Assembly: GCF_003205615.1 (NCBI RefSeq)
Contig: NZ_PYBV01000002.1
Span: 62,001-126,000, forward strand
DNA length: 64,000 bases
Origin: Micromonospora arborensis
Lineage (GTDB): Bacteria; Actinomycetota; Actinomycetes; Mycobacteriales; Micromonosporaceae
Direction of reading: 5' to 3'
In this document: piece by piece, positions 1-8,639 of the stretch
Numbering within the stretch: the first letter of the stretch is position 1
How the letters are laid out: each line of letters opens with the position of its first letter
Notes under the pieces: model-generated
Seen by the model: only the letters and a program-made list of their open reading frames with translations
Database searches by the model: none
Told to the model about the DNA's origin: nothing
Made by a program: the position numbers and the translations under genes

Positions 1-7
1 GGGCCGC

Positions 8-1342
8 ATGTCACCCGATGCCCACGTGATCGACATCCACCCCGCCCGGCAGCTGCGGGTGCTGATGCTCTCCTGGGAGTACCCGCCGGTGCTCGTCGGC
101 GGCCTCGGCCGACACGTGCACGCCCTCTCCGTCGCCCTCGCCGCCGCCGGCCACGAGGTCACCGTCGTCACCCGCCACAGCGACGGCGCACCCCACGAGG
201 AGTACGCCGAGGGCGTCCGCATCCTGCGCGCCCCCGAGGACCCGGTCGCCTTCCCCCTCGCCACCAGCTCCCTGCTGGCCTGGACCATGGCCTTCAACCA
301 CACCCTCACCCGCACCGCCCTGCGCGCCACCGAAGCCGGCACCTACGACGTCATCCACGCCCACGACTGGCTCGTCGCGCACACCGCCATCACCCTGGCC
401 GAGCACCTGGACCTGCCCCTGGTCACCACCATGCACGCCACCGAGGCGGGTCGGCACCAGGGCTGGCTGCCGGAGGAGATGAACCGCACCATCCACGGCG
501 TCGAGCACTGGCTCAGCAGTTCCTCCGTTCGAGTGATCGCCTGCTCCGGCTACATGCGGGACCAGGTGACCGCACTGTTCGACGTACCGACCGCCCAGGT
601 CGACGTGGTGCCCAACGGGGTCGACGGACGGGCCTGGCGGGCCCGGCCGCGGGCGGTCGCGTCGGCCCGAGCGCGGTTCGCCGGGGACGGCCCGCTGGTC
701 GGGTACGCCGGACGGCTGGTCTACGAGAAGGGCGTCCAGCACCTCGTGCACGCGGTGCCCCGGCTGCGTGAGCGGCACCCGGGGCTCCGGGTGGTGATCG
801 CCGGCGACGGCCCGTACCGCTCCGAGTTGGAGGCCCAGGCCCGGCGGCTGGCACTCGGCTCGACCGTCCGGTTCACCGGCTTCCTCGACTCCACCCAACT
901 GCCGGCGATGCTCGGCGCCACCGACGCGACAGTGGTGCCCAGCCTCTACGAGCCGTTCGGCATGGTGGCGCTGGAGGCGGCGGCCGCCGGAGCGCCCCTC
1001 GCCGTGGCCCGCACCGGCGGCCTCGCCGAGATCGTCGAGCCCGGGGTGACCGGGGTGACGTTCCCGCACAGCGACCCGGACGCGCTCGCCGGCGCGGTCG
1101 GACAACTACTCGGCGACGAGGTCTTCGCCCGCAGGGTGGCCCGCCGGGCCCGCACCATGGTCGGCGAACAGTACGGGTGGGCCACCATCGCGGCCCGCAC
1201 CGCTGCCAGCTACACCGCCGCACGTCGGGAGCACGGCCCGCTGCAGGCCCGACGCGCCGCCGCCCAACTGGCCGGTGGACGTGCCCGGATCGCCATCCCG
1301 GAGGGGAATCTGCTGGCCCCCGCCGACCACGCCGCCTGCTGA
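8..1342 (+). CDS. GT4 family glycosyltransferase (glycogen synthase-like)
   Basis: A 444-aa retaining GT-B glycosyltransferase of family GT4. The N-terminal Rossmann domain opens with the glycogen-synthase-like stretch LSWEYPPVLVGGLGRHV (about residues 21-37), which binds the acceptor. The C-terminal nucleotide-sugar domain has GYAGRLVYEKGVQHL and the EX7E-type region PSLYEPFGMVALEAAAAG. In actinobacteria such proteins make alpha-1,4-glucan or maltose-1-phosphate (GlgM/GlgA-like), or other glycans; the substrate cannot be read from sequence. Only seven bases precede the ATG, so no ribosome binding site can be judged and the true start could lie outside the window. There is no signal peptide, so it is cytoplasmic. 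Confidence 0.85.
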   Translation: MSPDAHVIDIHPARQLRVLMLSWEYPPVLVGGLGRHVHALSVALAAAGHEVTVVTRHSDGAPHEEYAEGVRILRAPEDPVAFPLATSSLLAWTMAFNHTLTRTALRATEAGTYDVIHAHDWLVAHTAITLAEHLDLPLVTTMHATEAGRHQGWLPEEMNRTIHGVEHWLSSSSVRVIACSGYMRDQVTALFDVPTAQVDVVPNGVDGRAWRARPRAVASARARFAGDGPLVGYAGRLVYEKGVQHLVHAVPRLRERHPGLRVVIAGDGPYRSELEAQARRLALGSTVRFTGFLDSTQLPAMLGATDATVVPSLYEPFGMVALEAAAAGAPLAVARTGGLAEIVEPGVTGVTFPHSDPDALAGAVGQLLGDEVFARRVARRARTMVGEQYGWATIAARTAASYTAARREHGPLQARRAAAQLAGGRARIAIPEGNLLAPADHAAC

Positions 1343-1382
1343 CCGGGTCGGACGACCGATAGGTGACTTCCGATCCGCTGGT

Positions 1383-1415
1383 TAGGGTGTAGCCCGGACA
1401 GCGGCTGAGGAGGAG
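1383..1415 (+). promoter_or_regulatory. Putative -10 element and ribosome binding site of first kinase gene
   Basis: TAGGGT at 1383-1388 followed by GTAGCCCGG closely matches TATCGT-GTAACCCGG upstream of the neighbouring paralogue (3224-3238), so a promoter appears to have been duplicated with the gene. A GAGGAGG ribosome binding site at 1408-1414 precedes GTG 1425. No convincing -35 was found. Confidence 0.4.
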
Positions 1416-1424
1416 CGTGCCTAG

Positions 1425-3140
1425 GTGCTGATCGCCGGTCGATACCGGCTGCTCGACCTGGTGGGCCGCGGGGGCATGGGTCGGGTGTGGCGGGCCCGCG
1501 ACGAGATGCTGCACCGCGAGGTCGCGGTGAAGGAGATCGTGCCGCCGAGTTGGCTGGCCGATCCGGAACGGGCCGAGCTGCGCTCACGCACCCTGCGCGA
1601 GGCGCGCGCCGCGGCCCGTCTCAACCATCCCGCCGTGGTCCGGCTCTACGACGTCATCCCGGTCGACGGCAGCCCGTGGATCGTGATGGAGTACGTGCCG
1701 TCGCGCACCCTGCAGGACGTGGTGGACGACGAAGGGCCACTGGAGCCGGACCGCGCGGCCCGGATCGGCCTGGCCGTGCTCGACGCGCTGCAGGCCGCGC
1801 ACACCGCCGGGGTGCTGCACCGCGACATCAAACCGCAGAACGTGCTCGTGGCGCACGACGGGCGGGTGATGCTCACCGACTTCGGGCTCGCCACCTTCGA
1901 CGGCGGCGACGGCACGATGACCCGCCCCGGCATGGTCCTCGGCTCCCCGCAGTACGTCGCCCCCGAGCGCGCCGCCGAGGGGGTCTCCACGGTGGCCGCC
2001 GACCTGTGGTCGCTCGGGGCAACCCTGCACGCCGCCGTGGAGGGCCGTTCCCCGTACGCCCGCAGCACTGCGATGGCCACCCTGAGCGCGCTGGCCGCCG
2101 GGCCGCCGGATCCGGCCCCGCACGCCGGGCCACTCGCGCCGGTGCTCGCCGGGCTGCTGCGCCGCGACCCGCACGACCGCCTCGACCACGAGACGGCCCG
2201 CCGGTTGCTCACCACGGCCGCGACCGGCCGCACCGCGCCGCCGCCGACGACCGGCCACTTCGATTCGCCGTCGGCGACCGACCACCTCGACGCGGCGGCG
2301 GCCGACCGGCCCACCATGGCCGACGACCAGGACCTCACCATCCCGCTGCCCGAGCCCAGCCAGGCCGCCGAACCGGGCGAACCGGCGCCGGCGCTCCCGC
2401 GACCGGGCGCACCGCGCCCGCCACGGCGGACGGCGCTGGTCGCCGTGGCGCTACTGGTGGCCGCCGTCGCCGGCGTGGGCACCGCGCTGGCCGTCACCGC
2501 CGACCAGCCCACCGGCACCACCTCCCGGCCCACCGGGTCGCCGCCGTACGGCCCGCCATACGGCGGCGGCCCGGATGGCCCGTTCGGTCCGGGCCCCGAC
2601 CGGCCCCGCCCCCCGCCGGGTGGGCGCGGAGTGCCCCCGCCACCGTTCCCCTGCGTCCGCCCGGACATCGTCGGTGTGCCGGTGTCGGCCGGTACGCCGG
2701 TCCTCGGCGAAAAGCTCCACCCGCCGCCCGGCTGGGTCTGGCACGCCGACACCTCCGGCTTCCGGGTCTCCGTTCCGGCGACCTGGCGATACTCCCGCGA
2801 CGGCACCGCGGCCTGCTTCCAGGACCCGGCGACCGGCCGGGCCTTCAGCGTCGCCGAGGGACGCCCGGCCGATCCCCTGGTCCGGCTGCGGACCGCCCGT
2901 GACGCGACAGCCGGGGCCGGGGCTCTGCCTGGGTACGACGAGATCCTGCTCGCCGCGAGCGACCGCGGTGCGGACTGGGAGTGCCGCTGGAGGGCACCGG
3001 ACGGGCCCTGGCTGCACGCCCGGCAACACGTCGTCGGGGCCGGCCGCTGGACGCTGGGTTGGATCACCGACGACGCGGACTGGGCCTCCGCCGGCACCGA
3101 CTGGGCGAAAGTGCGAGATAGTTTCCGAGCACCCCACTGA
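1425..3140 (+). CDS. Membrane Ser/Thr protein kinase (PknB-like), first of tandem pair
   Basis: A 571-aa eukaryotic-like Ser/Thr kinase. Residues 1 to about 265 form the kinase domain: glycine loop VGRGGMGRVW, ATP-anchoring Lys36 in EVAVKEIV, catalytic loop HRDIKPQN (Asp134), DFGLATF and GSPQYVAPE. A Pro/Ala-rich linker follows, then one membrane helix (ALVAVALLVAAVAGVGTAL, about 341-360), a Pro/Gly-rich stalk and an extracellular domain of about 160 residues containing WVWHADTSGFRVSVP. PASTA repeats are absent. The GTG start has a good upstream GAGGAGG. The next gene is a full-length paralogue, so the two arose by tandem duplication. They probably sense envelope conditions; the ligand is unknown. 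Confidence 0.9.
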   Translation: MLIAGRYRLLDLVGRGGMGRVWRARDEMLHREVAVKEIVPPSWLADPERAELRSRTLREARAAARLNHPAVVRLYDVIPVDGSPWIVMEYVPSRTLQDVVDDEGPLEPDRAARIGLAVLDALQAAHTAGVLHRDIKPQNVLVAHDGRVMLTDFGLATFDGGDGTMTRPGMVLGSPQYVAPERAAEGVSTVAADLWSLGATLHAAVEGRSPYARSTAMATLSALAAGPPDPAPHAGPLAPVLAGLLRRDPHDRLDHETARRLLTTAATGRTAPPPTTGHFDSPSATDHLDAAAADRPTMADDQDLTIPLPEPSQAAEPGEPAPALPRPGAPRPPRRTALVAVALLVAAVAGVGTALAVTADQPTGTTSRPTGSPPYGPPYGGGPDGPFGPGPDRPRPPPGGRGVPPPPFPCVRPDIVGVPVSAGTPVLGEKLHPPPGWVWHADTSGFRVSVPATWRYSRDGTAACFQDPATGRAFSVAEGRPADPLVRLRTARDATAGAGALPGYDEILLAASDRGADWECRWRAPDGPWLHARQHVVGAGRWTLGWITDDADWASAGTDWAKVRDSFRAPH

Positions 3141-3223
3141 CCTGCACCGTATGGCCATGATCCAGGCCACCGTCCGGCGTGGATCGAGGCCGCTCAGTGG
3201 ATGAGAATGCCGGTATCCGTGGC

Positions 3224-3256
3224 TATCGTGTAACCCGGGGTGACCGAGGGGGAGCG
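3224..3256 (+). promoter_or_regulatory. Putative -10 element and ribosome binding site of second kinase gene
   Basis: TATCGT at 3224-3229 followed by GTAACCCGG parallels the first kinase's upstream region. GAGGGGGAG at 3246-3254 sits just before GTG 3260 and supports that start over an upstream ATG at 3179, which lies 5' of the -10. Confidence 0.45.
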
Positions 3257-3259
3257 ACC

Positions 3260-5137
3260 GTGCATCAGTTGCTGATCGCGGGTCGGTACCGGCTACTCGA
3301 CCTGGTCGGCACCGGCGGGATGGGCCGGGTGTGGCTTGCCCGCGACGAGATGCTGCACCGCGACGTCGCGGTGAAGGAGGTCGTGCCGCCGTCCTTCCTG
3401 GCCGAGGCCGAGCGCGAGGAGTTGCGGCTGCGGACGTTGCGCGAGGCACGCACCGCTGCCCGACTCAACCACCCCAACGTGGTCCGCATCTACGACGTGG
3501 TGCACGACCGGGAGAACCCCTGGATCGTGATGGAGTACGTGCAGTCCCGATCGGTGCAGCAGATCATCAGCGCCGAGGGGCCACTGAGCCCGCAGCGCAC
3601 CGCCCGGATCGGGCTGGCGGTGCTCGCCGCGTTGCGGGCCGCGCACACGGCCGGGGTGCTGCACCGCGATGTGAAGCCGCACAACGTGCTGGTCGCCGAC
3701 GACGGGCGCGTGGTGCTCACCGACTTCGGGCTGGCCACCTTCGACGGCGGCGAAGGTGCGATGACCGGGCCCGGGATGGTGCTCGGTTCCCCGCAGTTCG
3801 TCGCGCCGGAACGGGCCCGCGAAGGGGTGTCCGATCCGCGTACCGACATGTGGTCGCTGGGCGCGACGCTCTTCGCGACGGTCGAGGGCCAGTCGCCGTA
3901 CGCCCGGTCGAGCGCGATGGCGACACTGAGCGCGCTGGCAACCGAACCACCGGACCCGATGCGCCGTGCCGGTCCGTTGCGTCCCGCCCTGAGCGGCCTG
4001 CTGGAGCGCGACCCCAGGCGGCGGTTGACCGCCACCGAAGTGAAGCCGCTGCTGCGAAACGCCGCGGCGGACGACAACCAGACCGCCGGTCCGGCCCGGT
4101 CCTCGGCAGTGGCCGCGGTACGCAGCGCGGGCCGTGCCGTCGTGCCCGACCGGGTCGACCCGCTCGACCCGCTCGACCCGCTCGGGCCGGTCGGGCCGGT
4201 CGGGCCGGTCGGGCCGCTCGATCCGGTCGGGCCCGCGCACCTAGTCGGCCCCGCGCACCCGTCCGGTGGCCCGGCGGACTCCGGCGGCCCGGCGGACCCC
4301 GGTGGCTCGGCGGACCCCGGTGGCTCGGCGTATCCCGACCCGGCACACCCCGGCAGCCCCGCACACCCCGGTGGCTCGGCGTATCCCGAGGGCCCGGCAC
4401 ACCCCGGCGGCCCCGCACACCCTGGCGGCCCAGCGGCGGCCCGGCGGCCAGCGGGCCGCCTCCGCAAACGGCGGCAGCGCCTGATCGCCCTGGTGGCGAC
4501 GGCCACCGCCCTGCTCGTCGCCACAGGTGTCAGGTTGGCGGTCGTCGACCGGAACAATGAGCGGACGCCACCATCCGGTTCCGGCGGCGGGGCACCGTCC
4601 CCCCGGCCGGCCGCGTTCGCCTGCGCGAAGCCACCGCCACCGACGGCCACCCCGGTGGCAAAGGTGCCCCGGCCGGCTGACGCGCGATACCGACTGCGCG
4701 ACGGCTGGACCTGGCACGACGACCCGGCCGGGTTTCGGATCGCCGTGCCGGTGGGCTGGACGCGCTGGACCGAGGGGGCCGTGACCTGCTTCCGGGAGCC
4801 CGACGGCGCCCGGGTGCTCAGTGTCGAGGCGGGGCCGGCGCGGCCCGACCCGGTGGCGTACTGGCAGGCCGAGGAGGTACGACTCACCACCGGCGACCCA
4901 CTGCTGACCGACTACCGCAAGGTGGACATCTCCGCGATGGACATCTTCGAGGGTGGCGCGGTCTGGGAGTGCGGCTGGGAGAACGCCGCCGGCGAGCAGG
5001 TTCACAGCTTCCGGTTGCTGGCCAACACCTCGGCCCGGCGTTCCTTCATCGTCTCGTGGTTGACAAAAGAGTTCGACTGGCAGGTCAACGCGGCATACTT
5101 GCCGATGATTCGGCAGAGCTTCACCCCCGCCATGTGA
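3260..5137 (+). CDS. Membrane Ser/Thr protein kinase (PknB-like) with collagen-like linker
   Basis: A 625-aa paralogue of the preceding kinase. GTG 3260 is chosen because a strong purine-rich ribosome binding site precedes it and the start aligns with the paralogue (HQLLIAGRYRLLDLVG). It has Lys39 in DVAVKEVV, the catalytic loop HRDVKPHN (Asp137), DFGLATF and GSPQFVAPE. The juxtamembrane linker differs sharply from its sister: about 100 residues of Pro/Gly-rich units (GPVGPVGP, then GGPADPGG and PAHPGG), encoded by imperfect DNA repeats near 4150-4440. A membrane helix (LIALVATATALLVATGV) and an extracellular domain with WTWHDDPAGFRIAVP follow. The repeat length is probably unstable. Confidence 0.9.
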   Translation: MHQLLIAGRYRLLDLVGTGGMGRVWLARDEMLHRDVAVKEVVPPSFLAEAEREELRLRTLREARTAARLNHPNVVRIYDVVHDRENPWIVMEYVQSRSVQQIISAEGPLSPQRTARIGLAVLAALRAAHTAGVLHRDVKPHNVLVADDGRVVLTDFGLATFDGGEGAMTGPGMVLGSPQFVAPERAREGVSDPRTDMWSLGATLFATVEGQSPYARSSAMATLSALATEPPDPMRRAGPLRPALSGLLERDPRRRLTATEVKPLLRNAAADDNQTAGPARSSAVAAVRSAGRAVVPDRVDPLDPLDPLGPVGPVGPVGPLDPVGPAHLVGPAHPSGGPADSGGPADPGGSADPGGSAYPDPAHPGSPAHPGGSAYPEGPAHPGGPAHPGGPAAARRPAGRLRKRRQRLIALVATATALLVATGVRLAVVDRNNERTPPSGSGGGAPSPRPAAFACAKPPPPTATPVAKVPRPADARYRLRDGWTWHDDPAGFRIAVPVGWTRWTEGAVTCFREPDGARVLSVEAGPARPDPVAYWQAEEVRLTTGDPLLTDYRKVDISAMDIFEGGAVWECGWENAAGEQVHSFRLLANTSARRSFIVSWLTKEFDWQVNAAYLPMIRQSFTPAM

Positions 5138-5240
5138 CCGTGTCCGATGTGGACCATCCGGGTGATGCCCCTGCGGCGCCGACGCTGACTACAGTGGCGT
5201 AGTTTTGGGCGCTCAAGATCCCTGGGGAGGGTGAGCCGAG

Positions 5241-6050
5241 ATGATGGGACCGCAACACGCGCTGTCCGGCGCGGCGGTGTGGCTGGCTGGCTCCTGGGCA
5301 CTGGAGCAGTTCGCCGACTACCACCAGTCGCCGCTCGCGTTGGCGGTGGGCACCGCGGTGTGCGCCGGCGGCGCGCTCTTTCCCGACCTCGACATGTCGG
5401 GCAAGGTGACCAAGAACCAGGGTGGGGCGACCGTGGCCCGTACCTTCGGGGTCTTCTCGCTGTTTGCCGCCGAGGTGATGGAGAAGATCTCACTTGGGGT
5501 CTACTACGCCACGAAGCTCAGCAAGGACCCGCGCCGCAACAACGGGCACCGGACGCTGACGCACACGCTTCCGTTCACCGTGCTGGTCGGCTGGGGCACC
5601 ACCGCGCTCTGCGCCGCGTACGGCAAGTGGGCGGTGATCACCATCCTGTTCTTCATGTTCGGCCTGGCGCTGCGCGGGCTGTTCGACGAGTGGGCCGAGC
5701 GGGCCGGGTGGGTGATCATCACTCTCGCGTCGGCCGGAGCGGCCTGGTTCACCTTCGCCAACCTCCCGGGCGGGCGAGGCTATCCCCTGATCGGCACCGC
5801 GCTGGGCGTGGGCTGCTTCGTGCACATCCTCGGCGACATGATCACCCGAGCTGGCGTGCCGATCCTCTGGCCGATCCCGATCAAGCGGCGCATGTGGATG
5901 ATGATCGGTCTGCCGAACCGCATCGCCCTGCGCGTCGGCAGCAAGGCCGAGGTGGTCGGGATGCGAATCGCCCTGACCATCGTCTCGGTACTCGCGACCG
6001 TAGGCCTGATCGCGCCCTCGGTGCTGAGCCGGTTCGACATCGACATATGA
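5241..6050 (+). CDS. YdjM/DUF457-type membrane-bound metal-dependent hydrolase-like protein
   Basis: A 269-aa integral membrane protein. The N-terminus MMGPQHALSGAAVWLAG and the segment NNGHRTLTHTLPF resemble the DUF457/YdjM family, whose conserved His and Asp residues (here GALFPDLDMSGK and HRTLTH) suggest metal binding. Several hydrophobic segments lie between (about 85-105, 130-165, 170-200), with HILGDMITRAGVPILWP near the end. Family members are annotated as metal-dependent hydrolases, but no reaction is established. The ribosome binding site GGGGAGG lies about ten bases before the ATG. It is translationally coupled to the next gene. Confidence 0.75.
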   Translation: MMGPQHALSGAAVWLAGSWALEQFADYHQSPLALAVGTAVCAGGALFPDLDMSGKVTKNQGGATVARTFGVFSLFAAEVMEKISLGVYYATKLSKDPRRNNGHRTLTHTLPFTVLVGWGTTALCAAYGKWAVITILFFMFGLALRGLFDEWAERAGWVIITLASAGAAWFTFANLPGGRGYPLIGTALGVGCFVHILGDMITRAGVPILWPIPIKRRMWMMIGLPNRIALRVGSKAEVVGMRIALTIVSVLATVGLIAPSVLSRFDIDI

Positions 6051-6955
6051 CAGACGCGGCGCCAGAACGACCGCCAGCCGCCGATACGCGGGTGCCGGAG
6101 TTCTGGCGTTCGCTGGGGCTGCCCGGTCTGGCCGACGTCCACGTGCACTTCCTGCCGCCGCGCCTGCTCCGCCGTGTGTGGGCCTACTTCGACGCGGCGG
6201 GGCCACTGGTCGGCACCGAATGGCCGATCCGCTACCGGTGGAGCGACGCCGACCGGGTCGCTCACCTGCGTCGGCTCGGGGTGCGGGCGTTCAGCGCGTT
6301 GGCGTACGCGCACAGGCCGGGAATGGCGGCCGACCTCAACCGCTGGACACTGGAGTTCGCCCGCGACACCCCCGGTTGCCTGGCCTCGGCCACGTTCTTC
6401 CCCGAGCCGAATGCCCCCGGGTACGTCGCGGCGGCGCTCGCGGGTGGCGCCAAGCTGTTCAAGGTGCACCTGCAGGTCGGGGGCTTCGCGCCGACCGACC
6501 CGATGCTGGACCAGGTCTGGGGGATGCTGGCCGATGCGGCGGTGCCGGTGGTGGTGCACGCCGGACACGCCCCGGTGGGCACCCCGCACACCGGTCCCGG
6601 CCCGTTCGCCGACCTGCTCGCCCGCCACCCCCGGCTGACCGCGGTGGTGGCGCACCTCGGCGCACCGGACTACCGCGCCTTCCTCGACCTGGCGGAGGCG
6701 TACGAGCAGGTCCGGCTGGACACCACGATGGCATTCACGCCGTTCTTCGACCAGTTCGTGCCCTTCCCCGCCGACGAGTTGCCCCGGCTGCGCGAGTTGG
6801 GGCTGGCCGGCAAAGTGCTGCTGGGCAGCGACTTCCCGAACATCCCGTACCCGTACGCCGACCAACTGACCGGGCTGGCCCGACTGGACCTGGGCGACGA
6901 CTGGCTCCGCGCGGTCTGCTGGGGCAACGCCGCCGCCCTGTTCGACCTGCCCTGA
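6047..6955 (+). CDS. Amidohydrolase (amidohydrolase_2 / PF04909-like)
   Basis: A 302-aa TIM-barrel metal-dependent hydrolase. It starts at an ATG whose ATGA overlaps the stop of the membrane gene by four bases. Family motifs are present in order: DVHVHF (His32, His34), FKVHLQVGGF, VVVHAGHAP, VVAHLGAPDY and LLGSDFPNIPY with the late metal-binding Asp. These match the decarboxylase/lactonase-type amidohydrolase_2 family. The substrate is unknown, and the neighbours give no pathway. A longer upstream reading frame exists, but it is antisense or shadow to the membrane gene. Confidence 0.85.
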   Translation: MTDAAPERPPAADTRVPEFWRSLGLPGLADVHVHFLPPRLLRRVWAYFDAAGPLVGTEWPIRYRWSDADRVAHLRRLGVRAFSALAYAHRPGMAADLNRWTLEFARDTPGCLASATFFPEPNAPGYVAAALAGGAKLFKVHLQVGGFAPTDPMLDQVWGMLADAAVPVVVHAGHAPVGTPHTGPGPFADLLARHPRLTAVVAHLGAPDYRAFLDLAEAYEQVRLDTTMAFTPFFDQFVPFPADELPRLRELGLAGKVLLGSDFPNIPYPYADQLTGLARLDLGDDWLRAVCWGNAAALFDLP

Positions 6956-7049
6956 ACCCGTCCGGCAGACGACCCGCCCCACCCACCGCCGCGCCCTGCC
7001 CACTTCCGCATCCTGCCCACGCCGCGCCCTCCTAAGGTCGCTGCCTGCC

Positions 7050-7126
7050 AAGATCGTGCCCGATCCTGGAAGTAGTTGCCTCCACCGCAACCCGAAGCAA
7101 CTACATCCAGGATCAAGCACGATCTT
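7050..7126. repeat. Imperfect GATC-tipped palindrome (element 1)
   Basis: Arms 7050-7079 and 7097-7126 are inverted copies matching at 27 of 30 positions, with a 17-base centre. It shares AGATCGTGC, GATCCTGGA and AGTAGT-type blocks with element 2 at 33225-33300, so these two belong to one dispersed family. It lies downstream of the amidohydrolase gene and could act as a terminator. Confidence 0.8.
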
Positions 7127-7178
7127 GCGGATTGCCCCGACTCCGGAAGGGCCGACGAGACCCGATGCCCGACGGTCA

Positions 7179-7310
7179 CGGGGGCCGGCACGGGGCCCGG
7201 TCGGGGGGGCCGGCACGGGGTCCGGTCGGGGGGGGCCGGCACGGGGTCCGGTCGGGGGGGCCGGCACGGGGTCCGGTCGGGGGGTCCGGCCGGGGTCCGG
7301 CCGGGGGGGC
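7179..7310. repeat. G-rich tandem repeat array
   Basis: About five imperfect copies of a 25-28 base unit (GGCCGGCACGGGGTCCGGTC plus a G run), separated by runs of six or seven G. It sits in the 540-base gap between the amidohydrolase and lacI genes; 6956-7391 otherwise holds only the palindrome. The reading frames through it are low-complexity and not credible. The G runs on the + strand could form quadruplexes. Confidence 0.8.
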
Positions 7311-7391
7311 CCAGGCAGGGCCGACGCAGACCGGCCGACGCGGGGGCATGGCGGCCACCCGACGGGCTGGACTTCTTTTCGACATCACCTA

Positions 7392-7473
7392 TTGACGTCG
7401 CCGTAACAGGTGGCCTAGCGTCTGTCGAACCGCTTCGTCGAAGCGTTTCGACGATCATGCGGGAGCGATCCCA
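7392..7473 (+). promoter_or_regulatory. lacI/sugar-operon promoter with tandem operators
   Basis: TTGACG (7392-7397), an 18-base spacer and TAGCGT (7416-7421) make a good sigma-70-type promoter. Two 12-base near-palindromes CGAA-N4-TTCG follow at 7426-7437 and 7439-7450, over the expected transcription start, which is ideal for repression by the LacI protein encoded next. A third palindrome CGGGAGCGATCCCA at 7460-7473 matches the Streptomyces CebR box (TGGGAGCGCTCCCA, from memory) at 12 of 14 positions. Binding is inferred. Confidence 0.6.
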
Positions 7474-7495
7474 CGCAGGCCAGAGGAGGTGCGCG

Positions 7496-8554
7496 GTGGC
7501 CACCATGCATGACGTCGCCCGCCTCGCACGAGTCTCGGTCAGCACCGTCTCGTACGTACTCACCGGCACCCGGCCGATCTCGCAGGCCACCCGGGACAAG
7601 GTGCTCGCCGCGATGGCCGAGCTCGACTACCAGCCCAACGCGATGGCCCGGGGCCTGGCCAGTCGGCGCAGCCGAATCCTCGGCCTGCTGATGCCGATGG
7701 ACGAGCGTGGCCTCGGCGCCACCGAAACCGCGTTCGTCACCGGCGCCGCCGCGGCGGCCAGCGCCGCCGGCTACCACCTGGTGCTCTCGCCGGTCGGCGG
7801 CGGCGACCTCGACGACCTGCGGCGGCTGGCCAGCCAGCGGATGCTCGACGGTGTCGTGCTGATGGAGGTTCAGCTGGCCGACGAACGGGTCACCGTCCTG
7901 CAGGAGGCCGGCGTGCCACTGGTGCTGATCGGCCGCACCGGCGACACCAGCACGCTCTCCTACGTCGACATCGACTTCGACCAGACCGTCCGGGATGCTG
8001 TCGCGCACCTGGTCGGTCTCGGGCACCGGCGGATCGTCTACGTCAACCACTCGGCCGCCACCCTGGCCAGCGGTTACGGGCCCGCGCTGCGTACCCGTGA
8101 TGCTTTTGTCGCGGCGATGACCGGGCACGGTCTCGAGCCGGTGATGATCCCGGCCGAGGACAGCGCCGCCGGCGGGCGGGCGGCCCTGGCCGCCGCTTTC
8201 GCGCGGGCCCCGGAGCTGACCGCCGTGCTGGCCATGAACGAGACCGCGATCTTCGGCATCCTCGGCGAGTTGACCGGCCGTGGGTTGTCGGTGCCCGACG
8301 ACGTCTCGGTCGTCTCGATGGTCACCTCGACGCAGGTGGCCGAACTGGCGACCCCGGCGCTGACCGCGATGACGTCACCCGGTTCGGCCCTCGGTCGGAT
8401 CGCCATCGAGGCGCTACTGCGCCACCTGGATGGCCCTGGCGACCAACGTCACCAGCAACTGCTGCCGTGTGCGTTGGAGATCCGGGGATCGACCGCCGCG
8501 CCCCGGCGGCCGACATTGGTCACCTCTCGCCCATCGTCGATCGACGGGGGCTGA
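7496..8554 (+). CDS. LacI-family transcriptional regulator
   Basis: A 352-aa repressor. GTG 7496 is chosen because GAGGAGGT (7483-7490) lies five bases upstream; ATG 7505 is an alternative. The N-terminal helix-turn-helix reads MHDVARLARVSVSTVSYVLTG, with the hinge YQPNAMARGLASRR. The remainder is a periplasmic-binding-protein-like effector domain (LGLLMPMDERG to LAMNETAIFGILGEL). The TVSYVL recognition helix is common in actinobacterial LacI proteins reported to bind CGAA...TTCG palindromes, and two such sites lie in its own promoter, so autoregulation and control of the downstream transport and glycosidase genes is likely. The effector is probably an imported oligosaccharide. Confidence 0.92.
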   Translation: MATMHDVARLARVSVSTVSYVLTGTRPISQATRDKVLAAMAELDYQPNAMARGLASRRSRILGLLMPMDERGLGATETAFVTGAAAAASAAGYHLVLSPVGGGDLDDLRRLASQRMLDGVVLMEVQLADERVTVLQEAGVPLVLIGRTGDTSTLSYVDIDFDQTVRDAVAHLVGLGHRRIVYVNHSAATLASGYGPALRTRDAFVAAMTGHGLEPVMIPAEDSAAGGRAALAAAFARAPELTAVLAMNETAIFGILGELTGRGLSVPDDVSVVSMVTSTQVAELATPALTAMTSPGSALGRIAIEALLRHLDGPGDQRHQQLLPCALEIRGSTAAPRRPTLVTSRPSSIDGG

Positions 8555-8639
8555 CCAGCGACAACGGCCCGCCGCCGCGCGGCAACGCGACGACGGGCCC
8601 AGTGCAGTACCGGCTAGATACTCAACGAGGAGGATAGCA

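Noticed and set aside
5231-6955. A 574-codon reading frame joining to the amidohydrolase
   Set aside because: The first 272 codons are a shadow of the YdjM-like gene; the ATGA overlap at 6047 gives a natural start.
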